DNA of 64,000 nucleotides from Hymenobacter sp. PAMC 26628. Lineage in GTDB: Bacteria; Bacteroidota; Bacteroidia; Cytophagales; Hymenobacteraceae. The stretch covers positions 3,348,001 through 3,412,000 of the forward strand of contig NZ_CP014304.1 of assembly GCF_001562275.1 (NCBI RefSeq), in the 5' to 3' direction. Below, piece after piece: positions 1-7,266 of this stretch. The stretch's first letter is position 1. Each line of letters begins with the position of its first letter. A model generated the notes under the pieces. That model saw nothing but the letters and a program-made list of their open reading frames with translations, was not told the DNA's origin and did not search any database. The position numbers and the translations under genes are program-made.

Positions 1-113
1 CGGCCGTGGCCTCGCCCGTGGCCCACGCCCTGGCCCCCGAGCGCCCCTACCAAGCCCGCGTGTTTGCCGACGAAGGCGCGGCCGTGAGCTGGCTGCTGGA
101 CCAGCCTGTCTGA
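1..113 (+). CDS. C-terminal fragment of an unidentified small protein
   Basis: The first 113 bases read open on the plus strand and end at a TGA at 111-113, leaving about 36 residues. The tail RVFADEGAAVSWLL resembles the last helix of small STAS/SpoIIAA-like proteins of Bacteroidota, which often end in a sequence of the form RVFxDEAxAxxWL. That resemblance is only a pattern match; the body of the protein lies before the window. High GC at third codon positions agrees with real coding. Confidence 0.5.
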   Translation, partial: AVASPVAHALAPERPYQARVFADEGAAVSWLLDQPV

Positions 114-173
114 CCACCTCCACAGCTTTTTAGGAGCCGATTCCTAACCGCGCCGCCCGCGCCCCCGGCCCAC

Positions 174-220
174 AAAAAAACCCCGCGGCCCGCAATCGGT
201 AACGATTGCAAAGCGCGGGG
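174..220 (-). terminator. Rho-independent terminator of the DUF3850 gene
   Basis: Read on the minus strand, CCCCGCG pairs with CGCGGGG around a nested GCAATCG/CGATTGC stem, followed by seven T. It lies 54 bases after the stop of the minus-strand gene at 274-618. Confidence 0.8.
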
Positions 221-273
221 CCAGAAAACGAGCCGGTGGCGTGGGGGCGCCAGCGGCTCGGCTTACCAGGCGC

Positions 274-618
274 CTACCAGAGGCGCGTGTCGCTGATGCC
301 GGCGGGCAGCGGCGGGTGCTCGGCCAGGCCCAGCACGCACCAGCCTTCCTCGATGCCGAAGGCCCCGCCTTGGAGCACGTGGCTGGCCCAGCGCAGGGCA
401 ATGCGCCCGCTGTGGACCCCGGTTTCGGGGTCGAACTCGCGCAGCAGCAGGGCGTCACCGGCCTGGAAATTGCGGTCGTTCAGGCGCACGTCGAAGGGCT
501 TGGTGCCGGCTTCGATGGCGGCGTAGCAGGAGGACCAGATATCCAGCTCGTGGAGTTGGCAGTCGTCGGGGACCGAGACCTGAATGTGGTTCGAAGGGAC
601 AATTCTCATAACAATCAC
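274..618 (-). CDS. DUF3850/ASCH-like domain protein
   Basis: A 114-residue protein. The central block HELDIWSSCYAAIEAGTKPF, then DVRLNDRNFQAGDALLLREF, is the hallmark of DUF3850, a member of the ASCH/PUA-like superfamily thought to bind RNA. The motif of charged residue, NDR, F, GD, LLLRE and D is intact. The start ATG at 618 is followed three codons later by another ATG (MIVM), so the exact N terminus is uncertain. It stands alone with its own terminator at 174-220. No partner or cellular role is evident. Confidence 0.75.
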   Translation of the reverse strand: MIVMRIVPSNHIQVSVPDDCQLHELDIWSSCYAAIEAGTKPFDVRLNDRNFQAGDALLLREFDPETGVHSGRIALRWASHVLQGGAFGIEEGWCVLGLAEHPPLPAGISDTRLW

Positions 619-779
619 TAATTAACTGATAACAGGCGGGGCGCATGCTTTTTCGCGCACCGCAGCAGCAATGTACCCAAAAAGCCGTGGGCGCGGCATT
701 CACAACAAAAACGAAATTCTGGCCCGATTAACCAGTAGGAGTTCCCCGGGAAGTACAATAACCGGGCCCCGAATGTGGG

Positions 780-951
780 CTACGCCAGGGGGTTGTGCTG
801 CACCAAATAGTCCGTTTCCGACCCCACGTCGCGCAGCATCACCCGCCACTCCCAAATCAACAACACGCTGGCGTAGAAGAACATTCCACTGCCGGCCAGG
901 GCCAGCAGCACCAGCAGCCAGGCCCAGCACCTCGATGGCGCCGATGGCCAC
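780..951 (-). pseudogene. Small membrane protein with an apparent 1-base frameshift
   Basis: On the minus strand the 3' part encodes LLVLLALAGSGMFFYASVLL, a clear membrane segment, then a soluble tail ending ETDYLVQHNPLA. The hydrophobic N-terminal half (MAIGAIEVLG, from a GTG at 951) is in a different frame. Removing one C from the GGGCC at about 920-923 joins them into one protein of about 56 residues reading VLGWLLVLLALAG. A perfect -7 box TATCTTTG (minus strand 970-963) sits just before the proposed GTG, supporting that start. Alternatives are a TTG start at 965 in the second frame, or a sequencing error. No family is recognised. Confidence 0.4.
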
Positions 952-1017
952 GATGCGGCCCACAAAGATACCTAAAGCCAACTAAAGACTAGCCAGCGCC
1001 CGCTACAAGAGCCGGGC

Positions 1018-1200
1018 GCGGCGGGCCGCAAACCCAGCTGCTGGGTAAGGTGGCCGTGCTCATCAACGTTGGGCGGGGCCCCGGCGGCGGCGCGCAGGGA
1101 CTTGGGGCCCCGGCCACGGCGCTGCGAGGTGGTGAGCACCAGAATGGCAGTTGTTTGTTGCCAGTTGTCAGGCCGTCAGGCTTCGGCAGCGCGGACGCCA
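1018..1200. other. Non-coding stretch with possible gene remnant and a TTGTCAG repeat
   Basis: No convincing gene. The minus strand reads open without a start for about 50 codons (1020-1165), possibly a decayed gene end. At 1147-1170 lies an AGTTGTTTGTTGCCAGTTGTCAG-like tract, related to the repeats at 13253, 13420 and 17452. Confidence 0.35.
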
Positions 1201-1261
1201 GACGAGCATGACGTTTTTTATGGCCTTTCTAATTCAGAAACAAATCTTTATAGTTGAGAAC

Positions 1262-3013
1262 ATGCGGTTTTTAGCTTTTCTGCGCGGGGTGCTGGGGCTG
1301 GCGCTGGTGGCGGGCGGGGCCCGGGCGCAGGCCCCCGCCTGGCGGGCGGCGGTGGCGGGCGGCTCGGCCACCGGCGATTATTCGTCCGTCAGCGCCACGG
1401 CCACCGACGACGCGGGCAACGTGTACCTGGCCGGCAACTTCGCCGGCACGGTCAGCTTCGGGCCCTTCGCCCTCACCAACGCCAGCGCCGACGGCCTGCG
1501 CGACGCCTTCGTGGCCAAGTGGAGCCCGGCCACCGGCGCGTTCCTCTGGGCCCGGCGCGCCGGGGGCCCCGGCAACGACGCGGCCACAGCCCTGGCCGTC
1601 AGCGGCTCCCACGTGTACGCGGCCGGCAGCTTCGGGGGCCCCACGGCCACCTTTGGCCCCCTCACCCTGGCCAACGCCGACCCCAGCGGCGCCACCCGCG
1701 ACGTGTTCGTAGCCGAGCTGGCGGCCGACACGGGGGCCTTTGCCTGGGCCCAGCCGGCCGGGGGCCCCGCCGATGATTACGCCACGGCCCTGGCCGCCGC
1801 GGGCCCGCTGGTGTACGTGGCCGGCGGCTTCGGCAGCGCTACCGCCGCCTTCGGCGGCACCGCCCTGGCCCGCGCCGGCAGCAGCGGGGCCGATGCGTTT
1901 GTGGCCGCGCTGGTGGCTGGGGGCCCCGGCGCGGCTTTCCGCTGGGCCCAGCGCGCCGGGGGCCCCGGCGACGACGTGGCCACGGCCCTGGCCGTGCGCG
2001 GCGCGAGCGTGTACGTAGCCGGCCGCTTCGCCAGTGCCACCGCCGCGTTCGGCCCCGCCGCGCTGGCCAACGCCAACCCCAACGGCAGCCACGACGTGTT
2101 CGTGGCTAAGCTGACCGACGCGGGCCCCAGTGCCGCCTTCACCTGGGCCCAGCGGGCGGGCGGGGCGGGCGACGACCGCGCCAACGCCCTGGCGGTGAGC
2201 GGCGCCAGCGTGTACGTGGCCGGCGAATTCCAGGGCCCCACGGCCAGCTTCGGGGGCACCGTGCTGGCCAACACCACCACCGACAACCTGTACTACGACG
2301 TGTTTATAGCCAAGCTGACCGATGCCGAGCCCAGCGGGGCCTTTGCCTGGGCGCGCCGCGCCGGGGGCCCCGGCGACGACTACGCCAACGCCCTGGCCGT
2401 GCGCGGGGCCGACGTGTACGTGGCCGGCAGCTTTGCGGGCAACGTGCTGGGCAACGCCGCGGCCACCTTCGGCGGCACCACGTTCACCACCGCCGGCCTC
2501 ATCGACCTGTACGTGGCCAAGCTGACCGATGCGGGCCCCAGCGGCGCCTTCGCCTGGGCCACGCGGGCCGGCGGGCCGGGCTACGACTACGCCACCGCCG
2601 TGGCCCTGGCCAGCACTGGCGTGTACGTGGCCGGCGACTTTGCCAGCCCCACGGCCGGCTTCGGGCCCCTGGCCTTGGCCAACCCCAATAGCGCCGCCAC
2701 CGCTTACCTCGCCGCCCTGGCCGACGGCACCGCGCTGGCCACCAGCGCCCCGGCCCCGCGGGCCGGCATGGCCGCCTACCCCAACCCGGCCCGGGCCCGC
2801 GCCACGGTGCAGGTGCCCGCCGTGCCCGGGGCCGCGCAAGCCACACTGGCGCTGCTCGATGCCCGGGGCCGCGTACTGCGCACGTGGGCGGTGCCGCTGC
2901 CGACCGCCGGCACCAGCGCCGAGGTAGCACTGGACGGCCTGGCCCCAGGCTTATACCAAGTGCAGGTGCAGGCCGGCGGCTGGCGCGCCGTGCAGCCGCT
3001 GGTGGTGCAGTAG
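1262..3013 (+). CDS. Secreted beta-propeller-like repeat protein with T9SS sorting domain
   Basis: A 583-residue protein starting at the ATG at 1262 (MRFLAFLRGVLGLALVAGG, a signal peptide ending ARA-Q); the frame is open further upstream but only this start gives an export signal. About seven repeats of 60-65 residues follow, each with WAxRAGGPGxDxAxALAV, VYVAGxF, an FGxxxLxN strand and DxFVAKL, typical of SBBP-like beta-propeller repeats. The last 75 residues (AYPNPARARATVQV ... GLYQVQVQ) are a type A T9SS C-terminal sorting domain. It is therefore predicted to be exported and anchored or released by T9SS. The ligand or function is unknown. Repeat-to-repeat DNA identity is high, so copy number may vary between strains. 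Confidence 0.85.
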   Translation: MRFLAFLRGVLGLALVAGGARAQAPAWRAAVAGGSATGDYSSVSATATDDAGNVYLAGNFAGTVSFGPFALTNASADGLRDAFVAKWSPATGAFLWARRAGGPGNDAATALAVSGSHVYAAGSFGGPTATFGPLTLANADPSGATRDVFVAELAADTGAFAWAQPAGGPADDYATALAAAGPLVYVAGGFGSATAAFGGTALARAGSSGADAFVAALVAGGPGAAFRWAQRAGGPGDDVATALAVRGASVYVAGRFASATAAFGPAALANANPNGSHDVFVAKLTDAGPSAAFTWAQRAGGAGDDRANALAVSGASVYVAGEFQGPTASFGGTVLANTTTDNLYYDVFIAKLTDAEPSGAFAWARRAGGPGDDYANALAVRGADVYVAGSFAGNVLGNAAATFGGTTFTTAGLIDLYVAKLTDAGPSGAFAWATRAGGPGYDYATAVALASTGVYVAGDFASPTAGFGPLALANPNSAATAYLAALADGTALATSAPAPRAGMAAYPNPARARATVQVPAVPGAAQATLALLDARGRVLRTWAVPLPTAGTSAEVALDGLAPGLYQVQVQAGGWRAVQPLVVQ

Positions 3014-3045
3014 GCGCGCGGCAAGGAAGGTCAGTTCCCCTAACC

Positions 3046-3147
3046 CGTCATGCTGAGCGCAACGAAGTGGAGCCGAAGCATCTCTCCCGCAGCAGTAATC
3101 AAGGTTAGTGACGCAGTAGAGATGCTTCGGCTGCGCTCAGCATGACG
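3046..3147. repeat. Palindromic element, family A copy 1
   Basis: CGTCATGCTGAGCGC at the left is the inverse of GCGCTCAGCATGACG at the right, with GCCGAAGCATCT/AGATGCTTCGGC inside. The left arm carries an extra AACGAAGTGGA. It lies between the stop at 3013 and the transporter gene. Related copies are at 4710, 10262, 13279, 38554 and 53393. Confidence 0.85.
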
Positions 3148-3170
3148 GCCTATTTAAATCTCAATATGAC

Positions 3171-3231
3171 GAGCTATTAAATAGCGTATTGGGGAATAAC
3201 GGGCTATTGAATAGCGTTCCGGAAGGTTATG
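3171..3231. repeat. Two tandem copies of a 30-base unit with a small palindrome
   Basis: GAGCTATTAAATAGCG and, 30 bases later, GGGCTATTGAATAGCG each contain a CTATTnAATAG palindrome. The spacing of the repeats is about 30 bases. Function unknown; it is in the leader region of the transporter gene. Confidence 0.5.
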
Positions 3232-3258
3232 CGAACGGTCTTCTAGCCCCCGAGACCC

Positions 3259-3266
3259 CACCTTTG
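3259..3266 (+). promoter_or_regulatory. Candidate -7 box of the YfcC-family gene
   Basis: CACCTTTG fits the Bacteroidota TAnnTTTG -7 box except for the first base and ends 5 bases before the ATG at 3272, implying a leaderless or nearly leaderless mRNA. Confidence 0.5.
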
Positions 3267-3271
3267 CGGGC

Positions 3272-4630
3272 ATGACGCGTTTCCGCTTTCCCCACCCGCT
3301 CGTGCTGCTGATGGGCTTTATTGTGCTGGCCGCGGCGCTGAGCCACTGGCTGCCGGCCGGCGAGTTTGTGCGCCGCCTCGACGGGGCTACCCAGCGGCAG
3401 GTCGTCGTGCCGGGCAGCTACCACCCGGTGCCGGCCACGCCCGTGGGGGCCCTGCAAATGCTGGTGGACGTGCCCCGCGGCCTGCTCGACGCCGGGGCCG
3501 TGGTGTTCCTGATTTTCCTATCGGGCGGCGCCTTTACGGTGGTGGACCGCACGGGGGCCCTGCGCTACGGCGTGGATTGGCTGCTGGCCCGCGCCCGGGG
3601 CCGCGAGGTGCTGGTGCTGCCGCTGCTGGCTGCGTTTTTCGCCACCATGGGGGCCCTGGAAAACATGGGCGAAGAAATCATCGCCCTCGTGCCGGTGCTG
3701 GTGCTGCTGATGCGGCGGCTCGGCTACCCGGCCCTCACGGCGGTGGCCATCAGCACGGGGGCGGCGGCGGTGGGGGCCGCGTTCAGCCCCCTCAACCCCT
3801 TCCAGGTGGGCGTGGCCCAGAAGCTGGCGCAGCTGCCGCCGCTCTCGGGCGGCGCCTACCGGGTGGCGCTGCTGGTGCCCGCCCTGGTGCTGTGGACGGC
3901 CACTACCATGCGCCACGCCGCCCGCTACCGCGTGGTGCCCAGCGCCGCCGATGCCGCCGCCGCCGCCGTAGCCGCCGAGCAGGGCCCCGGCGCGGGCCGC
4001 CACGGGCTGGTGCTGCTGCTCATGTTCGGCGTGTTTGCGCTGTTTGCCTACGGCGTGGTGCAGCTGAGCTGGGACTTCGACCAGATGTCGGCGCTGTTCC
4101 TGGCCCTGGGCATCGGGGCGGGGCTGCTGGGCGGGCTGGGCCTGAGCGGCACCGCCGACGGCTTCGTGGCGGGCTTCCGCGACATGGCCTTTTCGGCGAT
4201 GCTGGTGGGGTTTGCGCGGGCCATTTTCGTGGTGCTGGAGCAGGGCCACGTCGTAGACACGCTGGTGCAGGCCCTGGCCACGCCGCTGGCCCACCTGCCC
4301 GTGGCGGCCGCCGCCCTGGGCATGATGGGCGTGCAAACCGCCCTGCACCTGCCCGTGCCCAGCGTCAGCGGCCAGGCCACGCTCACCATGCCGCTGCTCG
4401 TGCCCCTGGCCGACCTCATCGGCCTCTCGCGCCAGGTGGTGGTGCTGGCCTTCCAGTACGCCGCCGGCCTCTGCGAACTAATAACGCCCACCAACGGGGC
4501 CCTGATGGCCATGCTCGCCGCCTGCGGCGTGGGCTTCGACGAGTGGCTGCGCTTCGCGGGGCCCCGGTATTTGGCCCTGCTGGCGCTGGGGGCCCTGGGC
4601 GTGGTGGCGGCCATTTATTTGGGGGTATGA
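3272..4630 (+). CDS. YfcC/DcuC-family inner-membrane transporter
   Basis: A 452-residue polytopic membrane protein. Its opening FPHPLVLLMGFIVLAAALSH, followed by WLPAGEF, and the motif GALENMGEEIIALVP match the YfcC branch of the DcuC/ArsB-NhaD-like ion transporter superfamily, whose members carry C4-dicarboxylates, basic amino acids or short-chain acids across the inner membrane. About twelve hydrophobic segments can be seen, with the conserved NPF in FSPLNPFQVGVAQKL and a second re-entrant-like block VPSVSGQATLTMPLL near residues 365-380. The start at 3272 is set by the CCTTTGCGGGC-ATG context. It stands alone between two palindromic elements. The substrate cannot be read from the sequence. 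Confidence 0.78.
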   Translation: MTRFRFPHPLVLLMGFIVLAAALSHWLPAGEFVRRLDGATQRQVVVPGSYHPVPATPVGALQMLVDVPRGLLDAGAVVFLIFLSGGAFTVVDRTGALRYGVDWLLARARGREVLVLPLLAAFFATMGALENMGEEIIALVPVLVLLMRRLGYPALTAVAISTGAAAVGAAFSPLNPFQVGVAQKLAQLPPLSGGAYRVALLVPALVLWTATTMRHAARYRVVPSAADAAAAAVAAEQGPGAGRHGLVLLLMFGVFALFAYGVVQLSWDFDQMSALFLALGIGAGLLGGLGLSGTADGFVAGFRDMAFSAMLVGFARAIFVVLEQGHVVDTLVQALATPLAHLPVAAAALGMMGVQTALHLPVPSVSGQATLTMPLLVPLADLIGLSRQVVVLAFQYAAGLCELITPTNGALMAMLAACGVGFDEWLRFAGPRYLALLALGALGVVAAIYLGV

Positions 4631-4657
4631 GTAGCGTGGACGCTGCGAGTCCGCGCG
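4631..4657. repeat. Palindromic element, family B half copy
   Basis: GTAGCGTGGACGCTGCGAGT followed by CCGCGCG starts directly after the transporter stop codon. It matches one arm of the elements at 50529-50686 and 59077-59171. Confidence 0.7.
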
Positions 4658-4709
4658 TAGAACGGTTACTGAACAGTAATCGGCAGGACGACCGCCGCGC
4701 TTCCAAAGA

Positions 4710-4802
4710 ACGTCATGCAGAGCGCAGCGAAGCATCTTTCTAGCGTTGGTAATCAAGAGTAGTGACGCGGGGAAGATGCTTCGCTGCGCTCTGCATGACG
4801 TT
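4710..4802. repeat. Palindromic element, family A copy 2
   Basis: ACGTCATGCAGAGCGCAGCG and AAGCATCTT on the left mirror AAGATGCTT and CGCTGCGCTCTGCATGACGT on the right, with about 35 bases between. It separates the transporter from the peptidase gene. Confidence 0.85.
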
Positions 4803-4858
4803 CGGCATGACGTGCTATCCGTGACGTTCTTTGAGCACCAAAAAGCACTTTCTCCTCC

Positions 4859-6523
4859 ATGCTCCTAAAAAAAGCCCTTCTGCTGGCCGCCCTGTGGGGC
4901 CCCGCGCACCTCCTGGCCACCGCCCAGCTGATGCAGCCCAAGCTGGCCTTCACGCGGGCCGATACGCTGCGCGGCGGCCAGCCGGCGGCGCGCACCTGCT
5001 ACGACATCAAGTACTACCACCTCGACGTGCGCCTCGACCCGGCCCAGCGGTCCGTCAGCGGCAGCAACCTGTTCCGCTTCGCGGCCACCCAGGATTTCAC
5101 GCGTTTGCAGTTCGACCTGTTTGCCAACCTGGCGGTGGACAAGGTGCTGTACCACGGGCAGTCGGTGCCGTTTGCGCGCGAGGCCAATGCGGTGTTCGTC
5201 ACCTTCCCGCAGGCCATTAAGAAGGGGGCCCAGGACGAGTTCACGGTGCAGTACAGCGGCCAGCCCACCGTCGCCAAAAGAGCGCCCTGGGACGGCGGCC
5301 TGGTGTTCGCTAAAGATTCGCAGGGGGCCCCGTGGGTGGCCAGCGCCTGCCAGGGCGTGGGCGCCAGCATCTGGTGGCCCACCAAAGACCAGCAGGCCGA
5401 CGAGGTGGACTCGATGCTCATCAGCATCAGCGTGCCCACGGGCTTGCAGGACGTGTCGAACGGCCGCCTGCGCCGCGTGACGGACCTTAAAGACGGCTGC
5501 ACGCGCTTCGACTGGGCCGTGCGCAACCCGATTAACAACTACGACGTGGCCTTAAACGTGGGCCACTACGCGCATTTCAGCGATGTGTACGCCGGCGAAA
5601 AGGGGCCCCTGACGCTCGACTACTGGGTGCTGCCCGAGAACCTGGCCAAGGCCAAAACCCATTTCGCGGCCAACGTGAAGCCGATGCTCAAATCGATGGA
5701 GCACTGGTTTGGCCCCTACCCATTTTACGAAGACGGCTACAAGCTGGTGGATGCCCCGCACCTGGGCATGGAGCACCAGAGCGCCGTGGCCTACGGCAAC
5801 AAGTACCAGAACGGCTACCTGGGGCGCGACCTCTCAGGCACGGGCTGGGGCGAGAAGTGGGACTTCATCATCGTACACGAAAGCGGCCACGAGTGGTTTG
5901 GCAACAACATCACCACCGAGGACATTGCCGATATGTGGGTGCACGAGGGCTTCACCAACTACTCGGAGGCCCTGTTTGTGGAGAGCCAGTTCGGCAAGCC
6001 CGCGGGCCTGCAGTACATGCACGGCGAGCGCCAGAACATCCAGAACGACGTGCCCGTGGTGGGGCCCTACGGCGTGAACAAGGAGGGCTCGGGCGACATG
6101 TACGCCAAGGGCGCCACCCTGCTGAACATGGTGCGCATCGTAGTGAACGACGATGAGAAATGGCGCCAGCTGCTGCGCGGCCTCGGCAAAACCTTCTACC
6201 ACCAAACCGTAACCGGCGACCAGGTCATCGCCTACCTCAGCAAAGAATCGGGCCGCGACCTATCAAAAATCTTCGCCCAGTACCTGCAGTACCGCACCTT
6301 GCCCATCCTGGAGGTGCGCTTCAGCAAAACCCAGCCGCCCATGTGCCGCTGGCAGGCCAGCGTGCCGGGCTTCGACCTGCCGGTGCGCGTGCGCACCAAG
6401 GGCGGCGAGTACCGCTTCCTCACGCCCACCACCAAATGGGGGCCCCTGGCCCTGCCCGGCGCCACCCTGGAAAACGTGGAAGTGGACACGTTCAACTACT
6501 ACATCGGCGTGCTGGTAGAGTAG
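4859..6523 (+). CDS. Secreted M1-family zinc metallopeptidase
   Basis: A 554-residue protein with a signal peptide (MLLKKALLLAALWGPAHLLATAQ). Residues 40-230 form the N-terminal beta saddle of M1 aminopeptidases. The gluzincin site is complete: HESGH at 340-344, with E363 in WVHEGF the required 18 residues after the second histidine. The substrate loop reads HLGMEHQSAVAYGN, the variant found in bacterial M1 peptidases in place of GAMEN. It ends after the helical domain with YYIGVLVE and lacks a T9SS tail, so it is probably periplasmic or membrane-associated. It would trim peptides from their N termini. The start is the ATG at 4859, the only one giving a signal peptide. Confidence 0.88.
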   Translation: MLLKKALLLAALWGPAHLLATAQLMQPKLAFTRADTLRGGQPAARTCYDIKYYHLDVRLDPAQRSVSGSNLFRFAATQDFTRLQFDLFANLAVDKVLYHGQSVPFAREANAVFVTFPQAIKKGAQDEFTVQYSGQPTVAKRAPWDGGLVFAKDSQGAPWVASACQGVGASIWWPTKDQQADEVDSMLISISVPTGLQDVSNGRLRRVTDLKDGCTRFDWAVRNPINNYDVALNVGHYAHFSDVYAGEKGPLTLDYWVLPENLAKAKTHFAANVKPMLKSMEHWFGPYPFYEDGYKLVDAPHLGMEHQSAVAYGNKYQNGYLGRDLSGTGWGEKWDFIIVHESGHEWFGNNITTEDIADMWVHEGFTNYSEALFVESQFGKPAGLQYMHGERQNIQNDVPVVGPYGVNKEGSGDMYAKGATLLNMVRIVVNDDEKWRQLLRGLGKTFYHQTVTGDQVIAYLSKESGRDLSKIFAQYLQYRTLPILEVRFSKTQPPMCRWQASVPGFDLPVRVRTKGGEYRFLTPTTKWGPLALPGATLENVEVDTFNYYIGVLVE

Positions 6524-6554
6524 CGAAAACTCCGATTTACGGGTTAACATTAGG

Positions 6555-6589
6555 AACTGTCATCCTTCACTGCGTTCAGGATGACAGTT
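6555..6589 (+). terminator. Hairpin terminator after the M1 peptidase
   Basis: Twelve-base perfect arms AACTGTCATCCT/AGGATGACAGTT with an 11-base loop, then CTCCTTTT. The core GTCATnCT ... AGnATGAC resembles a short family A element. It lies between convergent genes. Confidence 0.7.
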
Positions 6590-6618
6590 CTCCTTTTAAA
6601 AAGCTTGTCGCCTAGCTC

Positions 6619-7152
6619 TTACCCCAACCTTAACTCGTCGGCTTGGTACACGCGGGGGAGCTTGCGCTTGCGCTCCACAATTTGGTAGGTGGCCTGGTCG
6701 GTGGCCTCGTTCCAGTACACATCCGATACCAGGCCAAAGCGGCGGTACTGGCCGGGGGCGGGCGTGATTTCCTCCACCTCGTCGCCGAAGCTGAAGGGCG
6801 GCTTGCGTTGGATTTCCTGGAACAGCTCGGGCCGCACCAGGAACTGCTGCTCGTCGTAGCGCAGCGTGAGCCACTCGTTTTCTTCGTCTTCGCTGACTTT
6901 TTCGAAGAGCTTGCCCACCGGCTCCAGCACCTCAAAGGCGCGGCGGTTGGCGGGGTGCACGTAGCGGAAGCCGTAGGCCGGCGTCCAGCCGTAGAGGCCG
7001 TGGATGAGGGGTTTGGGACGGGGCATGCCGGGCAAGTCGCAAATGGTGAACGGGCCATAAACAGCCCAGGGCCCCAAATTGCTCACGCCACTGGCAAATT
7101 CGTGGCGCTTGCTAAGCATCCGGCGGCCCAAGTGGGTGTGGGCCAGGGCCAA
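6619..7152 (-). CDS. DUF6960-like hypothetical protein
   Basis: A 177-residue soluble protein. Residues 45-145 (HGLYGWTPAYGF, HPANRRAFEVLEPVGKLFE, WLTLRYDEQQFLVRPELF, PPFSFGDEVEE) look like the DUF6960 family, in which a GLYPW-type start, a central basic strand and an FGDxV motif recur; the assignment is from memory of the pattern. The reading frame opens after a TAA at about 7170; no ATG lies near its start, and TTG at 7152 (MALAHTHLG) is the best start, with ATT slightly upstream and ATG at 7119 (MLSKRHEF) as alternatives. The gene is convergent with the peptidase. No function is known. Confidence 0.65.
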   Translation of the reverse strand: MALAHTHLGRRMLSKRHEFASGVSNLGPWAVYGPFTICDLPGMPRPKPLIHGLYGWTPAYGFRYVHPANRRAFEVLEPVGKLFEKVSEDEENEWLTLRYDEQQFLVRPELFQEIQRKPPFSFGDEVEEITPAPGQYRRFGLVSDVYWNEATDQATYQIVERKRKLPRVYQADELRLG

Positions 7153-7266
7153 TAGGCCAATGCGATGGTAGAGTTAGACTAAAAGCGGAAAAACTCGTAT
7201 AGGCAAGGCCCCGCCCGCTACCGGCCGCTTTTTCGGCCGCGCCGCGGGGCTCTTGGTTTCTTCCAT

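Noticed and set aside
1271..2839. 522-codon open frame on the minus strand
   Set aside because: Antisense shadow of the secreted repeat gene; Gly/His/Arg-biased low-complexity translation without family motifs.
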